A DNA stretch of 64,000 nt from Gracilimonas sp046602855 (GTDB lineage: Bacteria > Bacteroidota > Rhodothermia > Balneolales > Balneolaceae): NCBI RefSeq assembly GCF_046602855.1, contig NZ_JBKINJ010000001.1, positions 1 to 64,000 of the forward strand, in the 5' to 3' direction. How positions within the stretch are numbered: the first letter of the stretch is position 1; each line of letters starts with the position of its first letter. The notes under the pieces were generated by a model. The model did not search any database and had not been told where the DNA came from. It saw only the letters and a program-made list of their open reading frames with translations. Of this stretch, positions 44,773 to 52,916 are shown piece after piece. A program made the translations under genes and the position numbers.

Positions 44773-45771
44773 ATGATACGGTCGATATTATTACTGATAG
44801 TTATAACGGGATTAACTACTGCCGGGTGCATAACACAGACTGAGAAACCTATAACAAAAGAAATTGAATACGATTATGAGTTAACTGATGCTCAGACGCA
44901 TGCACGCTGGAGCCGAGCTATTGAACCGGTTCTCACTGTACCATCTGGATCTGTGGTAAAAGTGGCTACTCAAGAAGCCTCGGCCAAACAGCTTACAATA
45001 AACTCCACGGTTGAAGATCTTGGTAACTTGAGTTTCGATCCTATCCATCCACTTACGGGACCGGTTTATGTGGAAGGAGCAGAACCCGGTGATGTTCTTA
45101 AGGTCACTCTCCATAAAGTTGAGATGGGTGACTGGGGCTGGACGGCCATTATACCCGGTTTTGGATTTCTTGCTGATGAGTTTGACGAACCATACTTGAA
45201 AACCTTTGAGCTTGGTAAAGACCGAAAAACCGCAAAATTTTCTGAGGACATTGAGATTCCGTTAAAACCCTTTCCCGGCGTGATGGGCGTGGCTCCCGAT
45301 ACTGATGAGATGCTTTCTACCATCCCCCCAAGAGCTAATGGCGGTAATATGGACGATCCTAACATGACGGAAGGTTCTACCATCTATTTTCCTGTATTTG
45401 TAGAAGGTGCCTTATTTTCGATAGGTGATGCACACGCAGCTCAGGGTCATGGTGAAGTGTGCGGAACGGCTATAGAGGCCCCCATGAATATTATATACGA
45501 GGTTGAGGTTATCAAAGATGGAAGAATTATCACTGAGCCTCAGTATGAAACGGATGAGTATTATGCTGTAACGGCTTTTGCTGAAACGATCGATGAGGCA
45601 TCAAAAAAAGCCACACGATTTATGATCGACTACCTTGAGGAAGAAAAAGGGATGAGCCGGAATGATGCATATGCATTGCTTTCGCTGGCTGGCGATCTGA
45701 AGATAGCTGAAGTCGTGGACGTTCCTCATATGCTTGTTTCCATGCATCTTCGCAAAGATATTTTTAAATAG
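44773..45771 (+). CDS. Acetamidase/formamidase family lipoprotein
   Basis: 332 residues. Lipobox TAGC at about residue 18 after a hydrophobic signal (MIRSILLLIVITGLTTAGC), so it should be a lipoprotein. The FmdA/AmdA fold shows in GPVYVEGAEPGDVLKVTLHKVE, PFPGVMGVAP and SIGDAHAAQGHGEVCGTAIE. It likely hydrolyses small amides, substrate unknown. AAGGAGAT, 6-7 bp upstream of ATG, is one of the few strong ribosome-binding sites in the window. Confidence 0.9.
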   Translation: MIRSILLLIVITGLTTAGCITQTEKPITKEIEYDYELTDAQTHARWSRAIEPVLTVPSGSVVKVATQEASAKQLTINSTVEDLGNLSFDPIHPLTGPVYVEGAEPGDVLKVTLHKVEMGDWGWTAIIPGFGFLADEFDEPYLKTFELGKDRKTAKFSEDIEIPLKPFPGVMGVAPDTDEMLSTIPPRANGGNMDDPNMTEGSTIYFPVFVEGALFSIGDAHAAQGHGEVCGTAIEAPMNIIYEVEVIKDGRIITEPQYETDEYYAVTAFAETIDEASKKATRFMIDYLEEEKGMSRNDAYALLSLAGDLKIAEVVDVPHMLVSMHLRKDIFK

Positions 45772-45819
45772 ATCCCTTTTTCATTTTATAAGCTATCAAT
45801 CTATAAACTTAATCGATCA

Positions 45820-46734
45820 ATGAATTACTTAAACCAAACACTGCTTCTATCGTTATTTGTACTTCTTTTTGTTTCATGTTCTGTTGAACAAAGTGAAACT
45901 GAACAGGAGTATTCAGTTAATACAGATCAGCTTATTGAAGACCTGCGGGTGATATCTTCCGATTCTACTGAAGGCCGCCGTACCGGAACAAAAGGCAACA
46001 GAATTGCCCGTGAATATCTGATTCAACGATTTGAGGAAGAAGGAGCAGAGCCGTTTCACGGGTCATACACTCATGAATTCACATTTAACAGCCGTCAGGA
46101 TGAGGCAATGACCGGAGTGAACGTGATCGGTCAGGTATCCGGTAGTTCGGATTCGGTGATCGTGATCACGGCTCATTATGACCATATTGGAATGAGGGAC
46201 TCGTTGATCTTTAATGGAGCAGATGATGATGCTTCAGGTACAGCGGCTTTAATGGCTTACATCGATTATTTCAATAATGTAAAACCAAATCACACCCTGG
46301 TGTTTGCTGCTTTTGATGCTGAGGAAATGGGGCTGCAGGGGGCCAGAGCTCTGGTTCAGGATTCTGTATTTCTGGATAAGGTAAAAATGAACATCAATCT
46401 GGATATGATAGCCCAAAATAATGAGAATGAGATCTACGCAGTTGGAACTTATCACTATCCTGAATTAAAACCCGTACTGGAAGATATCGACAAAGCCGGA
46501 GTCAATGTGCTTTACGGTCATGATGATCCAGACAGCGGCCTTGATGACTGGACCTATGCTTCAGACCATGGCCCGTTTCATCAGGAAGGGGTTTCCTTTA
46601 TTTACTTCGGTGTTGCTGATCATGAACATTACCATCAGCATACAGATGATTTTGAGACTATTCCGCAGGAATTCTACAAGAAATCCGTTCAAATGATACT
46701 GAATGCGATCAAGGCTTTTGATAATAGCTTGTGA
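45820..46734 (+). CDS. M28-family zinc peptidase lipoprotein
   Basis: 304 residues with lipobox VSC at about residue 19. Metal ligands of the M28 fold are visible: TAHYDHIG, GADDDASGTAALM, FDAEEMGLQGA, DMIAQNN and a final EHYHQHTDD. Probable aminopeptidase acting outside the cytosol. It starts 48 bp after the acetamidase gene and is read in the same direction. Confidence 0.92.
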   Translation: MNYLNQTLLLSLFVLLFVSCSVEQSETEQEYSVNTDQLIEDLRVISSDSTEGRRTGTKGNRIAREYLIQRFEEEGAEPFHGSYTHEFTFNSRQDEAMTGVNVIGQVSGSSDSVIVITAHYDHIGMRDSLIFNGADDDASGTAALMAYIDYFNNVKPNHTLVFAAFDAEEMGLQGARALVQDSVFLDKVKMNINLDMIAQNNENEIYAVGTYHYPELKPVLEDIDKAGVNVLYGHDDPDSGLDDWTYASDHGPFHQEGVSFIYFGVADHEHYHQHTDDFETIPQEFYKKSVQMILNAIKAFDNSL

Positions 46735-46748
46735 TCTTTGAACGACCA

Positions 46749-46940
46749 CATACATCCCCCTGTAAATGATCTGGCGATCATTTACGATCCCTTCGAAGAG
46801 GGAATTTCTCCTTATGGATATATAGAAGGTATTTTAAGCTTTGCAGTTTTAGATTAACTTTCAAATGTGCATTAAGAGAATTCTCCCTAGAAGGGAGACC
46901 GGTTGAGAGCTTCAGCTCACAACCAGAGGGATGTGAGTCA
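46749..46940 (+). repeat. R2 right-end/spacer/left-end module 3
   Basis: Right end with TAAATGATC...GATCATTTA and TCCCTTCGAAGAGGGA, spacer GGTATTTTAAGCTTTGCAG, left end CTCCCTAGAAGGGAG and GGTTGAGAGC...GCTCACAACC, then GGGATGTGAGTC. Closely matches 44536-44726. Confidence 0.8.
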
Positions 46941-46962
46941 GTGATACTATTCCCCAAAACTA

Positions 46963-46989
46963 ACAAAGCCTCTCCAAATGGAGAGGCTT
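46963..46989 (-). terminator. Terminator between the M28 gene and the YegP-like gene
   Basis: AAAGCCTCTCC/GGAGAGGCTTT stem of 11 bp with a 4-nt loop AAAT; the minus-strand side runs into TTTGTTAGTTTT. Confidence 0.85.
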
Positions 46990-47013
46990 TGATAATAAAA
47001 TGGTCAGACTCAG

Positions 47014-47184
47014 TTAAAACTTTCGCAGATAGCTGGTGCACTCTTTACACTCTTTTCCGTCTTTTCGTGCATCTTCTTCTTTCTCAAAACTTTGACTGGA
47101 AAAGGCCTCAATATCACCATTCTTGGAAACGCGTCTCCATCTCCATTCACCTTTAACGTCTTGGTATAACTCACATTTAGCCAT
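47014..47184 (-). CDS. YegP/DUF1508-like small protein
   Basis: 56 residues, shorter than usual gene-finder limits. It translates as MAKCELYQDVKGEWRWRRVSKNG, then ...AFSSQSFEKEEDARKDGKECKECTSYLRKF. The pattern (WxWRxxxxNGxxxxxSxxxFxxxxDA) is that of DUF1508/YegP-type proteins. Function unknown. A terminator follows on the same strand, which supports it as a real gene. Confidence 0.8.
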   Translation of the reverse strand: MAKCELYQDVKGEWRWRRVSKNGDIEAFSSQSFEKEEDARKDGKECKECTSYLRKF

Positions 47185-47265
47185 AGAAAATTAATTAATT
47201 TATTGAATTTTTATCATTATAAAATACCTAAAATGTGCTTCAGAAGCAATTTTGAGCGGTTTTCG

Positions 47266-47685
47266 TTATATGATCTTGTAATCATAGGTGATGTCTGACC
47301 CTTTCTCCAATGCTTTGGACGCTGAGCAATATTTTGTGATGGATAACTTGAGGGCCCGTTCCACTTTTTTGGCATTCAGTTTGCCGGAGAGTATAAAATG
47401 AAGATGAATGCTTCGGTATTCTGTATGAGATGCTCCCTCAACTTCCTGCCGGTCTCCGTCAACTTCTACTTTCAGCGAATCAACCTCTTGTTGTTGTTTT
47501 TCCAATATGTGTAAGACATCGATGGCACTGCAGCCTCCAACACCGGCAAGTAATAACTGCATGGGGGCAAGTCCGCCTTCTAGTCCACCAATCTCATTAT
47601 TCCCATCAATACGGATCTTGCCTTTAGTATCATTCTCGGCTTCAAAGTGAAAGTTTTTACCCAGCCAGTTAATGTCTATTTTCAT
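47266..47685 (-). CDS. OsmC-family peroxiredoxin-like protein
   Basis: 139 residues from ATG 47685 (a start at 47721 would add 12 residues MQHQIIKQHNSQ, with less support). Conserved cysteines in GVGGCSAIDVL and KYCSASKAL are those of OsmC-type thiol peroxidases. Probably reduces organic hydroperoxides. It points opposite to the YegP-like gene's neighbours downstream. Confidence 0.9.
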   Translation of the reverse strand: MKIDINWLGKNFHFEAENDTKGKIRIDGNNEIGGLEGGLAPMQLLLAGVGGCSAIDVLHILEKQQQEVDSLKVEVDGDRQEVEGASHTEYRSIHLHFILSGKLNAKKVERALKLSITKYCSASKALEKGSDITYDYKII

Positions 47686-47742
47686 CTGCGAATTATGTTG
47701 TTTTATTATTTGATGCTGCAAAGGTAAGAAATTAGCTATGCC

Positions 47743-48189
47743 TTAACCATCTCCTTTCATTTCTAACCGGCGCATTGGCATTGCGTCTATGACTTCGAAT
47801 AACTTGGTTTTAGTTATGGCTTCTTCTGACCGTAATTTTTCAGTACCATCCTTTCCTATTAATATGATCTTAAATTCAGATGGAGCTACATCAAATTGTT
47901 CTCTCAGATTTTTTGCATCATTGTTATTCAGCACTTCATCGCCTGAAGAGGTACCAATGTTCCCTAACACCTGAAAAACTTTTAAGTCTCTTTCTGTGAA
48001 ACCTTTCCGGTTATTTTCGACCATTTCCATGGTTGCCGTAAGGTCAGTATGTATACTATTGGGTGAAAAGACAAGCAATACTCTGTTATTCCAACGATGA
48101 TCCTGAAGGTCAAAATCCTCTTCCATCTGTGCTGATAAGTTTGTAGTCATTAAAGATCCTGTTATTAGTATTAGCAGAAGTGATCTCAT
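47743..48189 (-). CDS. DUF4174 protein, exported
   Basis: 148 residues. Signal peptide MRSLLLILITGSLMTTNLSAQ, then DLQDHRWNNRVLLVFSPN and IILIGKDGTEKLRSEEAITKTKLFEVIDAMPMRR, which is the DUF4174 pattern. The fold resembles thioredoxin-like proteins without cysteine motif. Function unknown. Confidence 0.85.
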   Translation of the reverse strand: MRSLLLILITGSLMTTNLSAQMEEDFDLQDHRWNNRVLLVFSPNSIHTDLTATMEMVENNRKGFTERDLKVFQVLGNIGTSSGDEVLNNNDAKNLREQFDVAPSEFKIILIGKDGTEKLRSEEAITKTKLFEVIDAMPMRRLEMKGDG

Positions 48190-48334
48190 GAATTTTATCT
48201 CTTTATTAATTCAATGAAATAACATAGCAAAAGGCCAAAAAGTTTAGTTCAGAGTGAAACGTTTTCCGGCAAAAGATTCGTTAAAAGTGTGTTAACAGGT
48301 TGTACACAAATCAAACAATCCCTATTTTTAGCAC

Positions 48335-48430
48335 GTGAAAAAGAATTACTTACATACACGTATATCTCATCTGGTACATCATGGTGTCCATCATGCCCTT
48401 CAGGGACATCATTATATTCATGTGCATTAA
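48335..48430 (+). CDS. hisL: Histidine-rich leader peptide of the his operon
   Basis: GTG start, 31 residues, stop TAA at 48428. Ten residues are histidine, with three HH pairs (LVHHGVHH, LQGHH) and more near the end. It lies 72 bp before hisG, reads in the same direction, and precedes a T6 run (48441-48446) after a weak hairpin TGTGC/GCACG. ATGGTGTCC (48381) can pair with GGACATCAT (48404), giving an alternative stem. This is a classical ribosome-mediated attenuation layout; the promoter may be TTG (about 48298) with TATTTTTAG (about 48323). Confidence 0.75.
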   Translation: MKKNYLHTRISHLVHHGVHHALQGHHYIHVH

Positions 48431-48446
48431 AGACGCACGCTTTTTT
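48421..48446 (+). promoter_or_regulatory. Candidate his attenuator hairpin with T6
   Basis: TGTGC pairs with GCACG across a 9-nt loop, followed by GC and TTTTTT. The stem is short (4-5 bp), so it may need extra pairing; an upstream 9-bp alternative stem spans 48381-48412. Confidence 0.5.
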
Positions 48447-48502
48447 CACGACCGTTTAAACCTGTTTCCAATTTTTAAACCAACCAATTACTTACTGATA
48501 TT

Positions 48503-49384
48503 ATGAACCGAACGAAGGACTCTTCAACTTCACTGCGTATTGCTATTCAAAAAAGTGGTCGTTTGACAGATAAGACCATTGCATTGCTTGAAGGCATTGG
48601 AATAGAATTTGATAACTATAAACGTAACCTTATCGTCAAGACCAGGAATTTTGATGTTGAGTTACTGCTGCTCCGTGACGATGATATCCCGGAATATGTT
48701 CAGGATGGCGTTTGTGACCTCGGGTTTGTAGGGGCTAACGAAACTCAGGAAACCGGGGCGGATGTAACACCTATTCGTGATCTGGGATATGGAAAATGCC
48801 GGTTATCCCTGGCTGCTCCTAAAAACGGAGACATCAAAAAACCGGAAGATTTTGACGGAAAGAAGGTTGCTACAAGCTACCCAAATCTAACGCGAACGTT
48901 TTTTAAAGAGAGAGACATTGATATTCAGGTGATAGAGATCTCGGGAGCCGTTGAGATCGCACCTCAGCTTGAAGTCGCTGATGCTATTGTTGACCTTGTG
49001 TCTTCAGGGGGAACATTACGTGCCAATGGGTTAGTGGAATTGGATACCATCCTGGAATCACAGACCCAACTTATCAGAACCAATAAAGAGTTATCACCGG
49101 GAAAGAAGGAACTGATCGATCGCTTTTTGGTGAGAATGGATGGTTATCAGCAGGCAGCCCAGAGTCGGTACATCATGATGAATGCATCAACTTCCGCTGT
49201 GGAGAATATCAAAAGAATCATACCATCTATGAAAAGCCCGACTGTAATGCCCCTTGCTGAAGACAATATGGTGGCAATTCACACCGTGATCCCACTGCAG
49301 AAATTCTGGACGGTGATGGAGGAATTGAAGGAAGCAGGCGCATCAGATATTGTGATGCTGCCTATTGAAAGTATGATCTTGTAG
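48503..49384 (+). CDS. hisG: ATP phosphoribosyltransferase, long form
   Basis: 293 residues. First step of histidine synthesis. The catalytic part has RIAIQKSGRL, RDDDIPEYVQDGVCDLGFVGANE and LEVADAIVDLVSSGGTLRANGL; the C-terminal ACT-like regulatory domain (after about residue 220, PSMKSPTVMPLAEDN, SDIVMLPIESMI) marks the long, feedback-inhibited form. It heads hisGDCBH after the leader peptide. Confidence 0.97.
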   Translation: MNRTKDSSTSLRIAIQKSGRLTDKTIALLEGIGIEFDNYKRNLIVKTRNFDVELLLLRDDDIPEYVQDGVCDLGFVGANETQETGADVTPIRDLGYGKCRLSLAAPKNGDIKKPEDFDGKKVATSYPNLTRTFFKERDIDIQVIEISGAVEIAPQLEVADAIVDLVSSGGTLRANGLVELDTILESQTQLIRTNKELSPGKKELIDRFLVRMDGYQQAAQSRYIMMNASTSAVENIKRIIPSMKSPTVMPLAEDNMVAIHTVIPLQKFWTVMEELKEAGASDIVMLPIESMIL

Positions 49385-49440
49385 AACACGCAAAAAGGAA
49401 CAACGAATATACAATATTGAAGTAAAAGCAAACCAAAGCT

Positions 49441-49486
49441 CATTCCGCTGCTCTGCTGCGGAATGGCTAATTGAGGCTCTGCCTCT
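49441..49486 (+). repeat. Hairpin pair in the hisG-hisD gap
   Basis: CATTCCGC...GCGGAATG (49441-49465) followed by GAGGCTCTGCCTC (49473-49485). Two palindromes in a row resemble R2 design but the sequences differ, so I do not assign it. No T-run follows. Confidence 0.5.
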
Positions 49487-49504
49487 GACTATAAAGGCAA
49501 TGAA

Positions 49505-50791
49505 ATGAGAACATATACCTACGCAGATCTAAAACCGGATGAAATAGAAAAACTGCTGCAAAGACCGAAGATCGATTTTACGTCCATCTTTAATACGGTT
49601 CAACCCATCATTGATGCAGTGGAGAAAGAGGGAGATGATGCTATAATACGATATACGGAAAAGTTCGATGGTGTGAAGTTAAAAACAGTATCACTGGATC
49701 CAATGGGGGTTAAAGCTGAGATCGAAGATTCCGTTAAGGAAGCAATAGACACAGCTTTCAATAATATCTCACAATTTCATGAAGCACAGCAGCTACCGGA
49801 TCTTGAAGTAGAGACCATGCCTGGTGTAAAGTGTATGAAGGTCAGTCGCCCTATTGAAAGAGTTGGTTTATACGTTCCCGGTGGTACAGCCATACTCCCA
49901 TCTACGGCAATGATGCTTGCCATACCTGCAAAGATTGCCGGTTGCACTACTAAAGTATTATCTACACCGCCTCGCAGAGATGGAACTGTAGCACCTGAGA
50001 TCATCTACATTGCCCAGAAGGCCGGAATAGACAAGATACTGCTGGCGGGTGGAGCACAGGCTGTAGCTGCTATGGCAATCGGAACAGGATCCGTACCTAA
50101 AGTAGATAAGATATTCGGGCCTGGTAATCAGTATGTAACGGCTGCAAAGATGATCCTGCAAAATGCTGAGGCACAGATCAGTATCGATATGCCGGCTGGT
50201 CCGTCTGAGGTACTGGTAATAGCTGATGAGCAAGCGATTCCTGAGTATGTGGCGGCCGACCTGCTTTCGCAGGCAGAACATGGCAGCGACAGTCAGGTAG
50301 TTTTGGTAGCTGTAAAAGACTTTGATCTGAAAACACTGGAAGAAGTACTTGAGAGTCAGCTGAATGAGCTGCCTCGCAAAGAAATGGCGTCAGGCGCATT
50401 GAAAAACAGTTTTATAATTACCACTGATTCCTTGAAAGAAGCATTCGAATTCTCGAATCAGTATGCACCTGAACATTTGATCATAAATATTAAGAATGCA
50501 AATTCTTATGTGGATGAGGTCATGAATGCGGGATCCGTTTTTCTGGGTCAGCTTACACCTGAAAGTGTTGGGGATTATGCCTCGGGAACCAACCATACCC
50601 TGCCAACCTATGGCTATGCACGAATGTACAGTGGCGTGAATTTAGCCGCGTTTCAAAAATCAGTTACCATGCAATCACTCACAGAAGAGGGATTAAAGAA
50701 TGTTGGTCCCGCAGTAGAAAAGCTGGCTGAATTGGAAGGGCTTCAGGCTCATAAAAATGCTGTATCTTTGCGACTGAAAGATTTAAAATAG
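49505..50791 (+). CDS. hisD: Histidinol dehydrogenase
   Basis: 428 residues. Two-step oxidation of histidinol to histidine; zinc and NAD bound. Visible are VPGGTAILPSTAMML, AQKAGIDKILLAGGAQAVAAMAIGT, FGPGNQYVTAAK and DLLSQAEHGSDSQ with active-site Glu/His further on (EHLIINI, AGSVFLG). Starts 120 bp after hisG. Confidence 0.97.
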   Translation: MRTYTYADLKPDEIEKLLQRPKIDFTSIFNTVQPIIDAVEKEGDDAIIRYTEKFDGVKLKTVSLDPMGVKAEIEDSVKEAIDTAFNNISQFHEAQQLPDLEVETMPGVKCMKVSRPIERVGLYVPGGTAILPSTAMMLAIPAKIAGCTTKVLSTPPRRDGTVAPEIIYIAQKAGIDKILLAGGAQAVAAMAIGTGSVPKVDKIFGPGNQYVTAAKMILQNAEAQISIDMPAGPSEVLVIADEQAIPEYVAADLLSQAEHGSDSQVVLVAVKDFDLKTLEEVLESQLNELPRKEMASGALKNSFIITTDSLKEAFEFSNQYAPEHLIINIKNANSYVDEVMNAGSVFLGQLTPESVGDYASGTNHTLPTYGYARMYSGVNLAAFQKSVTMQSLTEEGLKNVGPAVEKLAELEGLQAHKNAVSLRLKDLK

Positions 50792-50865
50792 AGTGAGGCA
50801 GCAGCGCTCTATAGCAATAAGCCGCCGCTGGATCACAACAGAACTAAATGTTAGACATACCATAA

Positions 50866-51921
50866 ATGAAGAAAATTGATATCAAAACCCTGGTGAGGGA
50901 AAACATAAAAAACCTGAAGCCTTATCGCAGTGCCAGAGATGATTTTGATTCCGGGATCTTGCTGGATGCCAACGAAAACAGTTTTGGGGCACCTTTTGCA
51001 GATGATCTGGAATTGAACCGATATCCAATGCCTTATCAAGATGATCTGAGGGAGAAGATAGCTGCCTTCAGAGGAGTAAATACTGAAAATGTATTTGTGG
51101 GTGTGGGCAGTGATGAAGCAATCGATCTGCTGTTCAGAATATTTTGCACCCCGGGTAAAGATCGCGTGATCATCAATCCACCGACGTACGGCATGTATAA
51201 GGTATCGGCTGCCATTAATGATGTAGCTGTGGACGAAGTGCTGTTAACTGAAAATTTTCAGTTACAGCCTGAAAAGATACTGACGGCGGTTCGGCCCGAA
51301 ACAAAAATGATCTTTCTTTGCTCCCCCAATAATCCAACCGCAAATAGCCTGAATATTGACGATATCATGCAGGTGATGAATAACTTTAGCGGTATTGTTG
51401 TTATAGACGAAGCTTACATTGATTTCAGCAGTCAGGCCAGTCTGACCGGGAATCTCACGGATTATAATAATCTTGTAGTACTTCAGACCATGTCAAAATC
51501 ATTCGGTCTGGCAGGCATCAGACTAGGTGTAGCCCTGGCTGATGCAGAGATCATATCATATATGCTGAAGGTGAAGGCTCCGTACAACGTTAATAAGCTG
51601 ACGGCCCAAAAAGCAAGTCAGGCATTTTCCAGTATCGATAATGTGAAAAAAAATATTGATGCGATATTGGAAGAAAGGGAGCGTGTGCTCGGAAAGCTCG
51701 TCACGTTTCCACAGGTCAAACGCGTTTATCCTACGGATGCAAATTTTGTTATGTTCAGGATCGAAAATGCTCTGGAGGTATACAAAAATCTGGCCGATGA
51801 AGGCGTGATCATAAGATATCGCGGAAATGAACCTCATTGTGAAGATTGCCTAAGATTGACGGTAGGAACGACTGTTGAAAATGACAGGTTCTTTGAGGCT
51901 CTTAAGAATATTGAACATTGA
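50866..51921 (+). CDS. hisC: Histidinol-phosphate aminotransferase
   Basis: 351 residues, fold type I PLP enzyme. LDANENSFG, YPMPYQDDLREKIA, FLCSPNNPTANSL, VVIDEAYIDFS and the PLP lysine in QTMSKSFGLAGIRLG are seen. The gap after hisD contains a GCGGC-type hairpin only. Confidence 0.96.
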   Translation: MKKIDIKTLVRENIKNLKPYRSARDDFDSGILLDANENSFGAPFADDLELNRYPMPYQDDLREKIAAFRGVNTENVFVGVGSDEAIDLLFRIFCTPGKDRVIINPPTYGMYKVSAAINDVAVDEVLLTENFQLQPEKILTAVRPETKMIFLCSPNNPTANSLNIDDIMQVMNNFSGIVVIDEAYIDFSSQASLTGNLTDYNNLVVLQTMSKSFGLAGIRLGVALADAEIISYMLKVKAPYNVNKLTAQKASQAFSSIDNVKKNIDAILEERERVLGKLVTFPQVKRVYPTDANFVMFRIENALEVYKNLADEGVIIRYRGNEPHCEDCLRLTVGTTVENDRFFEALKNIEH

Positions 51922-51963
51922 TCAAAGAATATTGAATATCGAAGTGAGCTGAAGGTATTCGTT

Positions 51964-51990
51964 GTCTCGCTATTCAGATGCGAGACTTTT
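51964..51990 (+). terminator. Hairpin with short T-run between hisC and hisB
   Basis: GTCTCGC/GCGAGAC with 9-nt loop, then four T. It may be a partial terminator inside the operon or a degraded repeat, and downstream genes are read in the same direction. Confidence 0.55.
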
Positions 51991-52024
51991 CATATTCGCT
52001 CCGATTCAAACTAAATAAATAGTC

Positions 52025-52909
52025 ATGCTGATATCCATCACCAAAAGTGCACTGAACGATCCATCCGGAAAATACCTGTTTCGTGAGAACACGATCCGTG
52101 CTTTAAAGACAATCACCGATGGGGGACGTGATATTCTCATCAGTGAAGGAGAGATCGATTCTGATCAAATGAAGATCCTGCAGCAGGAGGGTATCCCGGT
52201 TTTTAAAAAGGGGCATGCTGATCTAACCATCGACGCTAAAGATGAAGAACTAATCCTGATTGGAAATGAGGAGGAAAAAATTTCAGGTGCTGACTGGGAT
52301 AACTTGGTAAAATATATCATTGTGCAATCCCGAAAAGCCTCAGTGACAAGAAAAACCAATGAAACTGATATCTCTATTGATGTCAATCTTGATGGAACCG
52401 GAAAATCGGATATTTCCACCGGCTTAAACTTTTTTGATCACATGCTTGACCAGATTGCCCGCCATGGGCTCATTGATATAACCCTGACGTGTGAGGGAGA
52501 TCTGGAAGTAGATGAACACCATACGATCGAGGATGTAGCCATTGCTTTAGGGGAGGTGATTACTAAGGCGCTTGGTAATAAAATGGGAATTGAGCGTTAT
52601 GGTTTCGTGTTACCCATGGACGAAACGCAAGCTACCGTTGCCATCGATCTGTCAGGAAGGCCTTACTTGGTCTTCGAAGGGGATTTCAACAGAGAGTATG
52701 TTGGAGACTTTCCCACCGAGATGGTTGAACATTTTTTTTATAGCCTGGCCATGAACTTGAAGGCAACATTACATGTTAGTTTCTCAGGAAAAAACGATCA
52801 CCATAAAATTGAAGCCTGCTTTAAAGGACTCGCCCGGTCTTTAAAGATGGCTATTGAACAGAACGGGCGCATTAAAAATTTAGTCCCCAGTTCGAAAGGG
52901 ACGTTGTAG
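52025..52909 (+). CDS. hisB: Imidazoleglycerol-phosphate dehydratase with divergent N-terminal domain
   Basis: 294 residues. The C-terminal dehydratase domain (about residues 105-294) is complete: FFDHMLDQIARHG, DEHHTIEDVAIALGE, ETQATVAIDLSGRPYL, EHFFYSLAMN and HHKIEACFKGLARSLK. The first about 100 residues (LRENTIRALKTITDGGRDILISE, FKKGHADLTI) are helical/HAD-like in rhythm but contain no DxDxT motif, so a histidinol-phosphatase active site is not visible. In the usual bifunctional HisB that domain has about 165 residues. Function of the extension is unknown. Confidence 0.92.
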   Translation: MLISITKSALNDPSGKYLFRENTIRALKTITDGGRDILISEGEIDSDQMKILQQEGIPVFKKGHADLTIDAKDEELILIGNEEEKISGADWDNLVKYIIVQSRKASVTRKTNETDISIDVNLDGTGKSDISTGLNFFDHMLDQIARHGLIDITLTCEGDLEVDEHHTIEDVAIALGEVITKALGNKMGIERYGFVLPMDETQATVAIDLSGRPYLVFEGDFNREYVGDFPTEMVEHFFYSLAMNLKATLHVSFSGKNDHHKIEACFKGLARSLKMAIEQNGRIKNLVPSSKGTL

Positions 52910-52916
52910 ATCACAT

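Noticed and set aside
48249..48449. Minus-strand ORF over the hisG leader
   Set aside because: The plus-strand histidine-rich frame with attenuator-like sequence explains this region better.
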